A model generated the notes under the pieces. That model was given only the letters and a program-made list of their open reading frames with translations, ran no database searches and was not told the DNA's origin. The translations under genes and the position numbers were made by a program. Positions 10,883 to 23,589 of a stretch of DNA of 64,000 bases are shown piece by piece. The stretch comes from Hirundichthys speculiger (Eukaryota; Chordata; Actinopteri; Beloniformes; Exocoetidae): contig JAGFBZ010002557.1 of the NCBI GenBank assembly GCA_018398805.1, forward strand, positions 139,501-203,500, written 5' to 3'. The first letter of the stretch is position 1; every line of letters starts with the position of its first letter.

Positions 10883-11990
10883 TGATAAACACAAGTAAAA
10901 AGTACCACAAAGAAGCATGAAATAGCTGGAAATGAGATGCAAAAGTATCAAAATGAAACACAAAATATCCCAAATTTGACACAAATTATGCAAAAACAGT
11001 ACCAAGTAGGCTGCAAATAAATCCATAATAAAACAGGAAGAGATAGCGTATCCATTAAAATTAAATGGAAAACAGACAGAAATGAGAAACCTGAGGTGAA
11101 GTAAATAGAGAGGAGACATTAAAACTGATACTAATAATCTGACACAAAATGATCACAAAGATATTTGAAAGCATCATAATGAAAAACAAAATGACCAAAG
11201 TCAAAGAAAAAGCATCCACAATAAATAAATAATCAGGACACACAGAGAGTTGTAAAATGATACAAAAAAACAACAACAACCATAATCAGACTGATAAAGA
11301 GCCACAACGAGATGTTACAGCGCAAATACACAAAATGTCCAGAGGGAATTAAATCAATCACAAAATACAAAATGATTGCAATGAAGAAAAACATCGACAG
11401 CAGACTCGGTAGGAAAAACAAATTCAAGCTAAACCACAGCTGAACTAACTAACTGCTGGATGTATAAGTAAAGCTGCCTGATCTCAATTACAACACGCTT
11501 TCTGCAGAGATCAGTTTTAACAGGGCATGTCCCTGAACCTCCAAAAGGTGTCAAAACAGGAAATGTAACCCTGACTTTTCTCACCGAGCAAACGATCAGA
11601 ACATGAAAGGCCTGTCACACTGGGGCGACCCTGCTGGGATGGTCAGAGGGGCCGACGAGCTGCTACATCTCTGTGCTCTGGACTTTGCAGACCATAAATT
11701 ATTCTTCAATCAATCATGTACCCTCTCATTAAACACTGACGTTATACCCAGATTTGATAAGACAACTTGTTACTCATGATGATGATTTTTATCAGTCAAC
11801 TTTTGACTTATTCTGGACATCAGCCTTGTGTGTTAAATATGCACTTTATTGACAGCAAAATGTGGCTTTTCTTTTTAAAGTTACAGTATACTTTTTATTA
11901 CATTTCAGAGTAAATTCAATGTCCTTTTTACTCCAATAAATCTATCTGCCTGAAAGCTTGAGCAACCAAAAGCTTATTAAATGATAGTAT
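10883..11990. other. AT-rich intergenic sequence
   Basis: Long open minus-strand frames (up to 143 codons at 10688-11119) are Phe/Leu/Ile-rich translations of A-rich plus-strand DNA. No gene is supported. Confidence 0.5.
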
Positions 11991-12044
11991 AATAGAATAG
12001 AATAGAATAGAATAGAATAGAATAGAATAGAATAGAATAGAATA
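11991..12044. repeat. (AATAG)n microsatellite
   Basis: About eleven copies of aatag in tandem. Confidence 0.95.
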
Positions 12045-12205
12045 GGTTCTTGGTTCTTCTTCTACCACTTAAGAGTATGTAAACCACATATCCTCACCAC
12101 TCTCATCAAACATAACGCAGACATCTGTTAAATAAATAGTTGTGACAGAAATATTTTCTTTATTGCAACTTTTTTAAAAGGTTTGTCTGCTACCAAAGCA
12201 GAACT

Positions 12206-12224
12206 CCCCCCCCCCCCCCCCCCC
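12206..12224. repeat. Poly-C tract
   Basis: Nineteen consecutive C residues. It makes the proline run in a spurious plus-strand frame at 12183-12449, which also contains a short (CAG) run near 12364. Confidence 0.97.
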
Positions 12225-13845
12225 AGTGTTTCATGCGACATGTTTCCACATGTTTCCTGTGGCTCTTGGTTAAAGAATGGCCAGTCTGTGAACATCCAAG
12301 CGCCAGTCATGAATCAGTGGAATATCAGACTACAAAGAGGAACGACAACTGCAGAGAACAGAAGCAGCAGCAGCAGCAGTGGGGATGATGGGGCTCACTG
12401 TGGCCGTACAGAAATGGAGGATGAATCAGCCGGGGATGTTAGAAGCTGAAGTCGGTAGCAGCGGTTGATGGTTTCTGTGCTGTTCATCTCCTCTGCTTTC
12501 CCAACAAGAATAGCATTTTTTAACAAATGTGTTCTTAACTAATAATTTGCTCCTTATTTTTGGGTCCTGCTGTTTTGTTGGTGGTTAAAGAATAATGCCT
12601 AATGTGAATTTTAAATCCCTATGACAACACAAGTTCATCTTTGGAATTTGATGTAAAACCTGTGTGGAAAAACCAAGACAGAAGTGATTCTTTTTTGTTT
12701 TGTGATTTGGCGATCTGGCACTATAAGGCCTTTTGCGTGGTAAAGAAATAAAGAAATAAATGTGATGTGGCCTGGGAGGGTTGAGATGTTCGCGGTGTGC
12801 CCCAAAATCTCTTGAACTTGTCATGCAATGTGAGTTACTGTTCTGCCCGATAATACTTAGTGTCAACTGCCATTTTGGATAATAGGACCGAATCATGTAC
12901 AACATACAATTAGGCCACATGTCATCGTGTGATGTTAAGTTATTTTCTTGTCTCCATCCTACTGCTATCTGAGGTCCTCTGTCAACAGTCCACAGAGAAC
13001 AATGGAGCGTTGTTTGAAATCCTCAGTGAGTAACTGTAGTCACCATCATTACTGCTGCCATATGTTCATCTCCATCACTCACATGCAGCAGTTTCTTTAC
13101 AGGCAGAACAAGTGACATTTAAAGTAAGTTACCCTCCTCCTTCATCCATTTCCCTCCAACTGAAGGATCTCCGATGTTTGAATTTAATCTGTATTTGGAT
13201 GTCATTTTAGTCAAAATAGTAGCACCAACACAACAGGCTCGATATTTGATTCAAGTATATTGGCAAAAGTCTGACCCCCTCTAACTTTCCAACCACCCGG
13301 CACGTCCTCTCGTCCTCCATCCCCCTCACGGGAGGTAACAGCTGTGGTTTCGCCCCGAGTCACATGACACGGGCAGGTGGAAGAAACCTATGCAGGACAT
13401 CCACCCCCTGCTTCTCTGTTCTGTCTCTCTGAATGTCACACTACACACAAACACATAAACACACATAATCTGCACTGTTCAAGGGTGTGGCCTTTTTCCA
13501 TTGCTGGAATGTGCTCTGTGTTTGTAACTCACACTGTACGTCTGATCTGTCCCACTATGGAGAAATTCCACAGACACAATTCTTTCTGGTTCCCGCTCCT
13601 GCTTATAGCTGCTGTGTATTGGTCTCTTCTCTGAGACTTTCAGCGGCTGGACTGAACTGCGTCTTCCACATATATGTTTGAAAGGTGTGAAATTGATCTG
13701 TTCTGTTTAATAAGACACTTTTCAGCTTTGACAGTCCCAGGATATTTCACTTCAAAGTGTACTTATTAAACTTACATAACCCTAACTTACATATTGGGCC
13801 AATGGTATGTAAAACACATTTACAGTGCAAATAGTTATATTATTA
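12225..13845. other. Intergenic sequence
   Basis: No supported gene. Short open frames at 12585-12920 (-) and 13377-13681 (+) lack domains, good splice context and coding bias. Confidence 0.4.
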
Positions 13846-14265
13846 GGAGTGTAAATCGCAACTTCATTACGATAACATATACATTGATTAACTGGATGAA
13901 AATTCAATGTTTGCTGGTATCACAAAGTCTGTCATGATACAATTTTGATTTGATTCGATTCAATTCAGGAGCTAGTGATGGCTGTAAAGTGATATCATAT
14001 CTTTACGGAACACATTTACTTCCATTTGTTTTAAATTGCAGTAAGTGATTGAAATAAAATTTCACATTTTTATTTCTGGGTTTTATGAGATAGTTTAATG
14101 ACAATCAGTTCCTTTAATAAAAAAACACTATAAACAGCCCATTGAAAGCATGTGTTGATGGGAACAACATGTCTTGATGTCTGATTGATATTTTTCATTT
14201 TGTATTGATGCTATTAGATCATTCATCACCTAAAATCGATATACACCGTGACACTGGAATAAGGT
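13846..14265. repeat. Possible interspersed repeat
   Basis: Contains tttgatttgattcgattcaa and gtaaatcgcaacttcattac, sequence styles common in fish non-autonomous DNA elements. No second copy or clear termini are visible in the window. Confidence 0.25.
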
Positions 14266-14519
14266 TGTCATTATAAAATAAATAATAATGATAAGAGGAA
14301 ACTTAAAGTTCTCCCCAGTGTTAAATCCCTAAAAGCTGCGTATCTACTTTTTTCAGACTTTAGCTAGTGGGAACGTGATTCTTCAGGCTGAGTTGCTGGG
14401 GACCGTTTTGAGCAACGGACTAAACAGGATGGGGACCTTTGCTGCTCATGTTCATATTTAAATGTTATTTAACCATTTTAAACACGCATATATTTATATA
14501 AACCTGCTCCAGATTATGT

Positions 14520-14844
14520 TTGGGGGCTCGGGTTACATTTGTATGGTTAATAGTAGAGAAGCTAAATAGATCAAACTCGCGTCTTTTACAACTGATCAGC
14601 GTTACAGAAACCTACCACAACAACGCGGGTTGGCGATTTAAACAGTCTGAGGTCGGTGTCGCCTGCACTGTGTTATTACTTGGCCGTTGATGTATGTTAG
14701 CGACCTCCTCCCCCCATTTTTTTTTTCTTTTTTGGAGGGGGGGTTAGAGATTGTGTTTTTGTTGAGTGGAACTACATTATCCAGTTTTGTGTCGCTTTAA
14801 ACGTTATCTTCGAAACATAAGTGTGTCTGTCCGTTCAACAGACG
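14520..14844 (+). promoter_or_regulatory. Upstream region of nme6
   Basis: Contains several CpGs (ctcgcgtc, aacgcgggttggcg) and no clear TATA box, as expected of a housekeeping promoter. A possible splice acceptor (ccgttcaacag at 14832-14842) just before the ATG leaves open a 5' untranslated exon further upstream. Confidence 0.35.
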
Positions 14845-17800
14845 ATGTTACTGACTACTGGCCGCCTGTCCAAAGTGCTGCAGCTCACCCTGGCGGTCAT
14901 CAAGCCCGACGCTATCGCTCATCCTTTGATGCTGGAGGTGAGCTACTCTCTGAAACTGAAAAGTTCCGAGAATCTAAGTGCATATCTGTTTACATTGCAG
15001 TCTAAAAGTCTAATCCAACATGACTGTTTTGCCATCAGATCTTCACAAGTATGATAACAGTTATACCTACTCAGGGACTGAGGTCATAGCTGGTGGTGGT
15101 GGTGCTGCATTGCTTTATATGAAGAGTTGTTTTTTTTCATAATGTTCCCCCTCTTTGTATAAATAAACTCCCGAATGCCTTCTCAAAGTAATTCGATCCA
15201 GTGCAACACACACAAAAAAAAGATATTGAAAAGTGTTTGTCGCATAAAATTCAGATTTTTGTTAGTGTCCAGAGTGTTTGATTTGCATTACATTGTGATG
15301 GTCACCTTACACTGACCACCCCATCACAAAACGCCCAGATAACAGTTTATCTCCAAATGAAATAAATGCACGGCCCAAATATACTACTCCTATACTATAA
15401 GTCGCTGCTTTTTAAATTGAATTTCCACATCTGAGGTCTTTCTCAAAGGAGCTGTAGGGTTTGGAGTATTTTACAACTTATAAAGCACCCAAATACCAGG
15501 GAACATGGCATGTAGGAGGGGAAGAACTCACACTCATCCGGAGCTTTGCAGATATGTGCCTTTCTGGTCTTCACTGTACTCTCGGCTTCCAGCAGTTTTT
15601 CCAGGTAAAGTAGACAGGATTGCCACTTGGGTACTTGTCAGTGCTGATATTTTCCTTGTCGAAAATGACGAGAACACAGCCTGGAATTTCCTGTGAGGTT
15701 CAGCACGCCGATATTCTTCACCGTTTTGTCCTTCCTCACGCTCAACCAGTGCCTTACATCTTCTCGGTCACTTAACCTACATCATGTCAGCCATAAAGGG
15801 ATAGATGTGTAGCTTCTTTGCTTTGGAGCTGTGTGATGTAAACTTAGTAGCATTGCAGTAGTACACCACGGCTGTTTAAAGGCAGAAAATTACTTAGAAT
15901 GAATGGTCTGTATCTCTTGCTTTCTTCACCGGAAGTATTTGTGTCCCCAAAAAGCCCCAAATGCAATGCGTTACTGCCACCCAGTGAGTAAAAAGAGCAC
16001 TGTTTGTCATACTTGATTGGCTTCTATTAAACCCCGATCTGTAATTTGATCAATAAATTGTCTTTTTTTAAATTAGTTTTGAAGCAGTGGCCTATTCATC
16101 AGAATGACCCTCTCTTATATTACATTCATTTGAAATGTAATAATTTCAGATTTTCTCTCCTAAAGGATATCAATGGCCTAAATTCATGAAAACAGTTGAA
16201 TCATTAATATTTCTATAAATGAAAGGTCCCATTTCAGTTCTCATAACTCAAACTCCTTATGTCGTTATGTAACTGGAAAGTACAGGAATAATAGGTTGAA
16301 ATTGTTATTGCTCTTGCAGTAATAAGAGATGGTACAATATTAAACATTTTTCCTTATACATTTTTGTCTGAAAGAAATCTGCACACAATTACCATGTACA
16401 TGCATTTGATATCCATGGAAAAATGGTCCTTTTCTTTTCTCTCAGGCTCTTCACCAGAGAATACTGGACAACAACTTCATCATTGTTCGACGCAGAGACC
16501 TGGTGTGGAGACGACAGGACTCTGAGAGGTTTTATGCTGAACATTCAGGTGCGGACACAACTCATCCGTGTTCAGATCTGACTGAAGTGAGCCAACTCCT
16601 GAGGGTTCCTTTACGTGGCCAAAAATGAGTCAGCAGCTTGTTTCAGCAGAAAGATTCACTGTATACATGAAGATTAGAACAAGTGAGTCATCCTACACAG
16701 CGCTGCTCATGCACCAACTATCTGAGAGAAAAAAAAAGATGTGATGAGATGGATAAATCGTTCACTTGGTCCACTGGGAAACTGCTTCATACAATTTAAA
16801 AAATATTTATATTTTTGGCTCTAGCTGCCTTTATTTACATTGGAGAGACAGAGAAAAGTGGGACACAGAGAGAGAGAGAATGGGGAAGAAACACAGCAAA
16901 GGGTCACAGGCCGGGAGTTGAACCTGCAACCGCTGCAGGAGGACTGTAGCCTCTGTAGCCTGTCTAAACTAGCCGAGCTACCCAGCAGCCCAGCATTTCA
17001 CAAAGTTTTTGATTAATTATTTTCAGTTCATTAAATAGTTGAAGGCAGTTTCTTCATCTTTCTTTAATTCTCAGGTCGATTCTTCTATCAAAGACTTGTT
17101 GAATTCATGTCAAGGTAAGCCTCCATGCCCTTACTATCAGGCGTAAGATCGTTGGTTTCTTCTATGTGATTACTTACTGATGCTCTTTTATGGTAGTGCT
17201 TGAAAGATTGTGAAGTTTAGGAGTTTTAAATTCCTGTCCAAAATAGATCTGAAAACATCTCCACATCTCCAGGAGTTTTGTAAAAGTCGTGAAATTGGAG
17301 AAAGAGCTCATCATTTAAACTAATGAGCCAAGAAAAAAAATAGCATATTATATCATAATACATAGGATTAGTTTATTGTTTATAGTCACTGAAATGAGAA
17401 CTAAATGTGAGCAGGTTCTCTTTTTTTATTTGAAGAATGGGGCTCTTGTGTGAAAATCTTTTATACAGAGATATGGTCAAATCTTTTTTGTTTCCAAAAA
17501 TTCAAGCGTCACTCTTTATGTTTCAACAAATGTTTTTCTCCGTGATATATTTGGAAAGGATAAATGGGGACATTAAACAATTGCATAATCCACTGGGCGG
17601 ATGGGAACGCTCTTGTCTGTTTATGGTGCTCCTATTTCACGCCCAGCAAGCCACCAGTAGCGCTCTGAAACATCTCAACAGGAGTTTGAGCGGTCAGCAT
17701 ACTGGAATGTTTGGCACAACATCCTTGTAGCAATCGTCTGAAAATCACTACGTAGCTTTCTAGCAGAAGCTCGTCCCGCAGCGAGCCCCCGCTGAGTTTG

Positions 17801-18784
17801 AAAGGGTGCTTGTAATTACATAGATTTTATCTTTGGTCACAGCGGTGCAACAGTAGTTGCCGCAGCAACCTTTCTGTACATGCTGCTGTTGTTACTGGAA
17901 ACATAGGAGTCATACATGACGTGACAGACGATCAAGCCTGAAGCAGCAGAAGTGATAATCTGTTTTTTTTTTTTAATTTCTGGCTGAAATCTCTTTTTTC
18001 TGGTGGTCTTGGAGTGATTGCTTGAGATTTACAAGAAATGCTGAATTTTTGCCTCTTTTTCTCTAAAGCACCCAGTATTCAATCTTCATTGTTAATTTAT
18101 TCCCCCAGTGGTCCAATGCGAGCCTACATTTTAGCCAGGGAGGATGCGATACATCACTGGAGGGCACTGATGGGACCGACCAAAGTGTTCAGAGCCAGAT
18201 ACACATCACCTGACTCCATCAGGGCCCAGTTTGGCCTCACAGACACACGAAACACGACACATGGCTCCGGTAGGAAACATTTATCATCCTAGACCTTTTG
18301 CATGTAAATATGGATTTTTTTTTTTTCTTCCCCTCCTCGTTAGACCACTCTCACCACCATCATCTGAATGCTAAATGTGAGGTCTCCCATAAAAGCTCCT
18401 CAGGCTCGTGGAGTGAATATCACTGACATCAAATACCAACACTGAGACCAATCTTGAACAGTTGCACTTTCATTTTCATCAGGCTCCTTTTCACTTGCTT
18501 TTTGGATGGATTCAATTGACACACTGTCAATAAGAGATCAGTTAATGATAAAAGTATTATACAACAGGAGGAAATTTGAACCAAGCTAAAACGATTTTCA
18601 AATCTGAAATCTTTTTTTTTCCCCTCCTCCAGATTCTCAAGAGTCAGCTCAAAGAGAGATCAATTTCTTCTTCCCAGATTTCCACATGGAGGAGTGGATG
18701 GAGAAGGAAGAGCCCTTGTTCAGATCAGGAAAGATACGCTATGACCTTCAGAACCTGATCCATAAGCTTTCAGCACCGAACTGA
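14845..18784 (+). CDS. nme6: Nucleoside diphosphate kinase 6
   Basis: Five coding exons join in phase: 14845-14937, 16446-16548, 17075-17114, 18109-18269, 18633-18784 (stop TGA), giving 182 aa. All introns are GT..AG. The product has the NDPK fold throughout: LTLAVIKPDA near the start, GRFFYQRLVEFM, a GPMRAYILAREDAI block, MGPTKVFRARY, and the active-site motif NTTHGSD with the phosphorylated histidine at residue 130. FFPDF and a short acidic C-terminus follow. Length and motifs match vertebrate NME6, a group II family member placed in mitochondria and linked to RCC1L and to nucleotide supply for mitochondrial transcription. The ATG at 14845 is the first in-frame ATG. Intron 1 holds repeat R1 copy 2 and intron 2 a reversed SINE. 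The gene converges on baalc. Confidence 0.95.
15506..16015 (-). repeat. Dispersed repeat R1, copy 2 (decayed THAP-like remnant), in nme6 intron 1
   Basis: Aligns with 1-480 and 45105-45610. On the minus strand, broken frames contain YCNATKFTSHSSKAKKLHIYP, which is the same position as CDAAECKSHQSK in copy 1, a Trp-containing HWLSVRKDKTVKNI, and RLCSRHFRQGKY. The arrangement Cys..Cys..Trp..C-x2-H-F is that of a THAP zinc finger. At least two stops lie between the blocks. Confidence 0.65.
16810..16992 (-). repeat. tRNA-derived SINE family B, reverse copy in nme6 intron 2
   Basis: On the minus strand it has a tRNA-like head (gggtagctcggctagtttag, B box ggttcaactcc) and a body (ccctttgctgtgtttcttcc, then tctctctctctctgtgtccc) ending in aataaaggcagc. 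The same family occurs forward at 35534-35760. Confidence 0.75.
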
Positions 18785-18941
18785 CCTCAGAGCAGCTCAG
18801 CTGTCGAGGAAAGGAGCTTAAAGACTCTGTTGAGGAGCCCGGCTGTTGATTGAAGTGTTACGTCGCCACCATGTTTGTGGTTTGATCTTCTTTGAGCGCA
18901 TCAAAAGAAGCCATTTAAAACACAGACCCTTAAAAACTCAG

Positions 18942-18947
18942 TTTATT
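18942..18947 (-). other. Polyadenylation signal, probably baalc
   Basis: AATAAA on the minus strand about 490 bp beyond the baalc stop. It lies only 160 bp past the nme6 stop on the other strand. A plus-strand AATAAA that could serve nme6 is not seen before about 19655, inside the baalc gene, so the two transcripts may overlap at their 3' ends. Confidence 0.45.
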
Positions 18948-19432
18948 GAAAAAAACAAAACAAAAAAACTCACAAAACACCAGATAGGTGGTGAATACTG
19001 TTTTGTGCAAAACAACACGATGAAGTAAACGTCATCACTCACTCCTCTAAAGGCTTCATTTTAAATGTTTTTCTACAACTGCCTTCACTTTCCTGAGCCA
19101 GTCAGATTGCAGGACAGCAACAATGACCACACGTATCAACGCCAAACAACAAAACTAGAACAAACACTTGTGGAATATTAACTTATTCTGTGAGATCGCA
19201 GGACTTCTTTTTTTTTTGGTCTAATAACTATGTAATGTCATGACTTGTATTTTTTTCTGACCAGATTGATGTTTTACAGTAAAACCCACATCATATTATG
19301 TAAAATAGAATAGTAGATCATGATCCATGTTTTAAATCTAAACTCAGTCTTATGCAGCCATAAAGATTTCTCCACAAAAGACACGTTCCATTCATTCATT
19401 CATTTCAGTCATTATTGTCTTTGTTGAGCTTC

Positions 19433-22400
19433 TTACGGTCTCTCCTGTCTCTCCTGCGCTCGAGTGTTTTGTGTCGCCGCCTGTTTGATGGCCTCCACGG
19501 GTTTCATCACCTCGTAGGTCGTGAGGGACTTCTTCACCTTACCGTTCTTGTCCACCTGGTGGATGCTCTGTGTCACAGTGATGGTCACCTGCTTGGTCGA
19601 CATCCGATTGTCCTGCCACTTTGTCTGTTCGAGGAGAGGAATCGCAGGTTGGAAAATAAAGCAATGAAACGCTGAAGCTGTGGTAGAGTTTTTTGCAGAG
19701 TCCAGTTTCCTACTGGTCATAACGGCAATGTCTCAAGTTTCTAATATTCAGGAGAAAAAGGTTTTAATTTGATCGGCTAGAATCTTTGACAATTTTGCTG
19801 AGAAAAAAAAGGCAATTGTTTCATCCTCTAAGAATCATGAGCAGGATATGAATATGAAAACAGATCAGTTTCTCCAAGTTAATGTTAAAAAAAAAAAAAA
19901 AGAGAAAAGGATGCAAGAAAAGAAAGCCTGTTACTACGGTGGCTTACAATCTCCTCAGTATGTAGAACACTTGTGCGCTGCACTGTGGTGCCGGATGATG
20001 GTAGCTCCACACCCCGCTGAGGGCTGGCCAGTATTGATGCCGGGCTGCTGGGTTTCACATCGTTCAGGCTGGCTTCGGACATGGCTGAGCAAACCTTTAG
20101 GTACGCCTGAGCAGGAGGAGGGAGGCCATCTTCAAAGACGTCTGGAACTGTAAGACAGATATTCATTGGAGAATATTTACGTCTGATTCTGTGTCGTGTA
20201 AAGCTGCAGTTTGACATCGTCAGCAGCAGCACACCTGCACAACTGTTTTCCCAGTATAACATGGGCTGTGATGAATGATAACTGGTAGCTTTGTGTACTT
20301 TATTTAAGTAGGACTGATAAATGATCACGAGCAGGAAAAGCCTGTCTGATGCAAACATGAGAATGAGATTTAAAGTTAGAAGCAAACTTCAGTGGTGTAT
20401 GTTAAAATGCATCCAAAGTATGTACAGGTCAGGAAGAAATGCCACATGTATGCTATATAATATGGAAAAAACTTAAAAAAAAAACCTAGATAATATCACC
20501 ATGATCAAAATAAGACAGACGTGGCTGCAACAGGCCTCCTCGGCTTTAGAAGATTATTACTTTCAACCAACATAGCTGGTAACAGATGGAAAGTTTACTA
20601 TATCCGCTTTGAATTTGCTTTCATTTGGTTTCATTGTTCTGTTGTAAAAAAAAGCATATGGTCACCTTTGTTGCATAATCACATTAATTGCTCAAGATTT
20701 AAGTGTTTCAGCTCAAATGAAAGGCACAAGTCCCACATTCATGCAGAGTAACTATGGAAAGATTTAGATGTATACATGAAAGAAAGTCAAACCAATGAAA
20801 CCTCAACATAAATTATTTTATGTCTGTTAGTTTTGCATTTTAAATGCTAACTTTAAAGACAGGGTAAGTGATTTCTGGATGACATCACATTTGTTTATAT
20901 TTCAGGCTTCTCTGTCTGCTTTCACCAGCAGCTGCATCTGTTGCCATGAGAGCAAAGAAATGTTTGAGCACAGTGGCTTTTGATGCAGCATATTATGTCC
21001 CTTGACTGATTCATCTTCCTCTAGCTTTAAAAGAAAATACACCCACACTTCAGGGCAAATCACAAATGAACAAAAACACAAAAAAATCTAGGAAGTATCC
21101 AGTGACTAAGTGCAAAACAGAAGAACACAGGATTTCAATTTTGATGCTTTTTCTGTGGCATTTCATTGTTTGAGTATTCGTTGGTTTAAAATTTTTGTTC
21201 AAATCCTCAAAAAGAGTTGGTGGTACTCCTGCAGGATTTGTTCTATGGGTCAATACACTCATTAACCCTTATAATTCATCTCCATGTCACATTCTAATGT
21301 GATAATAAAACTGTAATCAAAGGACCAGGTATTCATAGTCCACTTGAATTACTGTCAATGTGTTTTTCTAGCCAGGTGTGATTAAAAGCAACAAATGAAC
21401 AACATTAGGATGCGTGAGTGAAAAAAGTGAATCTTCTTTCATTTTTACAGGTTTAAACATCTGGAGAGAACTAGTAAAAAAATCATTTGGTTTGTTTCAG
21501 GGTATGTGTTAACACAATACCAGAGTGGAAAGACATCAGCAATGAGCTTAGAGAAACAACTTTTGTTGCCTATTAATGTGACAAAATGTAATTATATGTG
21601 ATTAGAAAACTATTTCCAACAATTTAGCATTCATCTTTCTGCAGTGAGAAGGAGAATTTACAAAAGGAAAACATAAAAGGCAGTTCCTAAAAGTGCAGCA
21701 TCCATCACAAAACCAGATGTGCAATGCTTAGGGAAATTGTATTATTATTATTATTATTCCCTAATTCCAAGAGCTACATCATGGACTCAATAGGTCTCAG
21801 TTATCACACTCAATGGTAACTGATTTCATGTTTCATGACAATGGAATCAGAAAAAGACTAAAAAAAATGTGGCTTATTTGGAAGAGCGACCAGGAGAAAG
21901 ACTCTGCTTTTTATGACAGCATTGACTTAGCTTTGCAAAGTTATATCTGATTGTTCCACTTTTTTTCCCCCAAAGTCTTTTGAAAGTTTGAGGGACCAAA
22001 GTTGACATGTCTGACCACAATGCACACCATCACATTTAAACCCAACTATTTAAACCAAAATATCATAATATCAACACAAAAACTATTCCAACTGTCAGAC
22101 ACCACGGATGGGTAATGATCTGGGACTGTTTTTAGAGTCTGAGTTGACCAGGAACTAGAACTGAGGTATTCTAGAATCAAAGGGAAGCCATCTGTCTATC
22201 AGTTAAAGATTAGGATCATTGCTTTGGCTGAGCTAATCACACCTGCATGTCTACAACAGAATGATAAAAAAAAAAAGAAAAGAATTCAAAGCGTCAGCAA
22301 GGATGAAATGCTGGGGCGGCACTAAGAAACCACTTTCAAACGTACCACACTCAGCATGGAGAGCCATGTTAATAATATGTAATTTGCTCCATGGTTAAAT

Positions 22401-22656
22401 TGATGCTTGTTCCTGTGAGGAGACTGAATAGGTAGTCATTTTTTCATCCACTCAACCGCAATTTAGTCTCCTTACCGGGGCTGATTGTTTTGTCAGGGGT
22501 GAAGCCGACCTCAGAGTTCTCAGAGGGGATGCTGTGGATGGATGACAGGGGGATATCTGGATCTGTGCTCGTCAGCCATGTGGACTCGGTCTCTTTGGTC
22601 CAGCTCTCCAGGTAGCGAGGCTCCAGAGCGTCAGTCCTGCTCCCCCCACAGCCCAT
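19433..22656 (-). CDS. baalc: BAALC-like lipid-raft protein
   Basis: Three coding exons join in phase: 22476-22656 (ATG, donor GTAAGG), 19948-20147 (donor GTAAGC) and 19433-19624 (stop TAA), 190 aa. The N-terminus MGCGGSRTDALEPRYLESWT and the following ETESTWLT match vertebrate BAALC closely; Gly2 and Cys3 are the expected myristoylation and palmitoylation sites that anchor it to membrane rafts. Residues about 137-155 (TKQVTITVTQSIHQVDKNGK) match the other conserved block near the C-terminus. The middle is Ser/Pro-rich and variable. Compared with my recollection of human BAALC (about 145 aa), this protein carries a longer charged tail after that block (to QERQERP). BAALC is a neuro-ectodermal and haematopoietic progenitor marker with an adaptor-like role. 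The first exon is bracketed by the arms of a 321-bp inverted repeat. Confidence 0.93.
20216..20536 (+). repeat. Arm 1 of a 321-bp inverted repeat (baalc intron 1)
   Basis: Nearly identical to the reverse complement of 25283-25603; I count about fifteen differences and a one-base indel by eye. Homology starts at atcgtcagcagcagcacacc and stops sharply after gtggctgcaacaggcc, with unrelated sequence on both sides. No terminal inverted repeat, poly-A or pol III box is evident inside. It lies just 5' of baalc exon 2 in the intron. Confidence 0.92.
20540..22440. other. baalc intron 1, remaining sequence
   Basis: AT-rich intron sequence with no supported gene or named repeat. An (ATT)6 microsatellite lies at about 21738-21757. 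Confidence 0.5.
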
Positions 22657-22799
22657 CGCTCTGCAGGGCACCTTCAACTTCCAGCTCAGCTCTTCTTCAC
22701 AGCAAGCAAATACAAGCAAATAGAGGGTTTGAGTTTAGTCACAGAAAACTGACAGTGACGCTTCCTTTTTACATAACCTACACTGAGAAACATTGAATG

Positions 22800-23589
22800 T
22801 TCATATATATATACATAGTCCTGTGAAAAAAAGGTGAGGGATTTATTTGAGGTAAAATATTATAGACAAAAATAATAAAAGATTAAAAGATGGGATACTT
22901 GCTTTTTTTTTTACATTCAGTCAAAAAAAAGGGGGTGCATTTGGACAACAGCAATCAAAATTTTTGTTTGAATTTCATCTGTACTTAAATCTCTCAAATG
23001 ACATAAACACAAATATATAATACTTACAGCTTCACATGCAACGATGGAAGAAACGAGAGCCCGCATAAGATTAATTTCCAAATATTTCTGTCCTTCAGAG
23101 AGTAGATGAAGCGGTCCTGTTGTTAACTCAGAAATGTTTCTCCAGGAGTGTTTCCAGACACCATCATGTAATGGTGAAGCAGGCCATGGCAGACCATGTT
23201 ATACAGAGGCCAGTTGATTATCAGCTATTCCTCAATCATCATAGAGTGACCTTAAATGGAAAGAGGGATACAGACCTCAGAGAAATGCATTTTTTTTTTT
23301 TTCAATTTTATTTGGAATTTTTTGAAAGACAGTGGCCCAGCAAAAATTAAAGATTATATATATGTATGTATATCTCCATCTATTTTGCAAAATCACCTCA
23401 ACCACAGTTTAATATCTTCTCATGCAGCTGATTGAGTCCAGCTCAAACAGGTTTCTCTTAAATTAAAACACAAATGCATTTTTTTTTTTCTGTTTTGGGT
23501 ACACTAACACAGAATGGGCTGATCTCAGGCCTAACTCTGGATAATCACTTGCTTCACTTCTTTGATCGTCTTTACCAGGACGAATAGGC
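22800..23589. other. Sequence upstream of the baalc start exon
   Basis: AT-rich, with short (TA)n and A/T tracts (22804-22815, 23291-23303, 23354-23372). No reading frame supported. May be a 5' untranslated intron of baalc if transcription starts in the CpG-rich block at 23590-24060. Confidence 0.35.

Noticed and set aside
10688..11119. 143-codon minus-strand frame
   Set aside because: Phe/Ile/Leu-rich product of A-rich plus-strand sequence that also includes a LINE tail.
12183..12449. 88-codon frame with a proline run
   Set aside because: Created by a 19-base C tract and a CAG run; no domain or splice context.
14766..15005. Alternative plus-strand frame starting at 14766
   Set aside because: Shadow of nme6 exon 1 in another frame; it lacks the NDPK motif.
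19415..19675. 86-codon plus-strand frame
   Set aside because: Antisense to baalc exon 3.
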